NCBI RefSeq assembly: GCF_017301615.1
Contig: NZ_CP059066.1
Span: 868,001 to 932,000 of the forward strand
Length of the DNA stretch: 64,000 nt
Direction: 5' to 3'
Source: Koleobacter methoxysyntrophicus
Lineage (GTDB): Bacteria > Bacillota > Thermosediminibacteria > Koleobacterales > Koleobacteraceae
The position numbers and the translations under genes were made by a program. Within the stretch, counting starts at the first letter, position 1; each line of letters begins with the position of its first letter. This document shows positions 63,284-64,000 of the stretch, one piece after another. The notes under the pieces were generated by a model. That model did not search any database and had not been told where the DNA came from. It worked only from the letters and a program-made list of their open reading frames with translations.

Positions 63284-63290
63284 CGGTATT

Positions 63291-63320
63291 ATTATATTGA
63301 ATTCCATTTATATTTTACAA
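63291..63320 (-). promoter_or_regulatory. Promoter of the grd operon
   Basis: Minus-strand TTGTAA (63315-63320), 18 bp, TATAAT (63291-63296), just upstream of the glycine aptamers. Confidence 0.65.
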
Positions 63321-63407
63321 TAAAAAATGTTTTTTTTCTACTATTTTTTAAAAATTTTTCGGAAAATCTCCCCGCAAGGTTACCCGCTATATGCATCTTA
63401 ATTTAAT

Positions 63408-64000
63408 TCATATCCTGAATACTTCTTTTGCATTGGCTGTGGTTATTTTCGCAAGCTCCTCAAAGGTAATCCCCTTTATCTCGGCTGCCTTTTGAGCCAC
63501 CAGCTTCACATAAGCAGGTTCATTCCTTTTCCCCCTGTAAGGCTCCGGCGTCAGATAGGGACAATCCGTTTCCACAAGGAACCTATCCAGGGGCACATAC
63601 CTTGCCACCTCCACTAACCTTCTGGCATTTGAATATGTAATTGGCCCGGCAAAAGATATGTAGAAACCCATTTTTATACATTCCTCTGCCATTTCCCTGC
63701 TGCCGGAAAAACAGTGCAGTACGCCTCCAACCCTTCCTGCCCGTTCTTCCTTCAGGATTTTAAGCACATCGCCGTGGGCATCCCTATCGTGGACTACTAT
63801 GGGCAGATCCAGTTCTTTTGCCAGGGCTATCTGGTGGCTAAACACCCTTTTCTGGACATCCCGTGGGGAAAGGTCCCTGTAATAATCGAGACCTATTTCC
63901 CCAACTGCAACAACTTTTTTCTTCGTTTTTGCGAGATTGTATATCAATTCTAAGACATCATCAGAAGCGTCCTTTGCATCATGGGGATGCACCCCTACGG
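63408..64000 (-). CDS. tatD: TatD family hydrolase, 5' end outside the window
   Basis: The C-terminal 197 residues or so of a TatD DNase-like metal hydrolase. VHPHD at the edge, AVGEIGLDYYRD, LPIVVHDRDAHGD, GVLHCFSGS, and VETDCPYLTPEPYRGKRNEP carry the metal ligands. The full protein is normally about 255 residues, so roughly 60 lie past position 64000. It heads the Bacillus-like gene order that continues down to pth. Its usual radical SAM partner is at 56878-57459. Confidence 0.95.
   Translation of the reverse strand, partial: VGVHPHDAKDASDDVLELIYNLAKTKKKVVAVGEIGLDYYRDLSPRDVQKRVFSHQIALAKELDLPIVVHDRDAHGDVLKILKEERAGRVGGVLHCFSGSREMAEECIKMGFYISFAGPITYSNARRLVEVARYVPLDRFLVETDCPYLTPEPYRGKRNEPAYVKLVAQKAAEIKGITFEELAKITTANAKEVFRI

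Overview
The window looks like chromosomal DNA of an anaerobic, endospore-forming member of the Clostridia. The reasons are sporulation and germination genes (yabG, gerABC, a SpoIID-amidase protein, DUF3794/LysM), the methyl branch of the Wood-Ljungdahl pathway, corrinoid methyltransferases, and use of UGA as selenocysteine in three genes (grdA, grdB and a short HesB-like protein). No species is assigned. No rRNA, tRNA or CRISPR was seen.

Region 1 (1-20 kb) is one-carbon metabolism. A minus-strand series encodes a corrinoid/methyl-THF methyltransferase, a folate ECF S component, fhs, fchA, folD, metV, metF, lpdA and gcvH, followed by an amidohydrolase and a formate-family channel. Beside it lie a RamA-like corrinoid activase, a GntR/UTRA regulator, two corrinoid proteins, a UroD-type methyltransferase, a DUF1638 protein and a split MFS transporter. 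A palindrome, GTATATAC, sits in two promoter regions here and is a likely operator of the GntR protein. lplA (lipoate ligase) can serve GcvH.

Region 2 (20-27.3 kb) has a flavodoxin-like protein, a class IV aminotransferase paired with a ThiF/HesA-like enzyme, and a SAM-I riboswitch with a textbook promoter driving a second metF, a separate MetH activation domain and metH. A 94-residue selenoprotein with a Sec-Cys pair follows.

Region 3 (27.7-64 kb) keeps the order of the Bacillus subtilis tatD-yabE-ksgA-yabG-veg-ispE-purR-glmU-prs-ctc-pth segment, read on the minus strand. Blocks absent from Bacillus are inserted: an ilvA/TPR pair, transporter/NTP-transferase/GntR genes, cyanophycin synthetase and cyanophycinase, envelope proteins, a gerABC operon whose gerA has an in-frame TGA, and a glycine reductase operon.

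The glycine reductase operon (tandem glycine riboswitch, grdX, trxA, grdE, grdA, grdB) is interrupted by a 1347-bp ISL3-family element. It lies in the first codons of trxA and is flanked by a perfect 8-bp target duplication. The operon has no trxB, grdC or grdD here. With fhs, fchA, folD, gcvH and lpdA in the same window, the gene content fits glycine synthesis and reduction as well as acetogenesis or syntrophic one-carbon oxidation.

The least explained signal is a roughly 100-bp element present three times between genes (near 35.2, 42.4 and 49.3 kb). Each copy has the same orientation relative to the gene that follows (purR, cphB, a glycosyltransferase), and the sequence contains conserved potential RNA stems.
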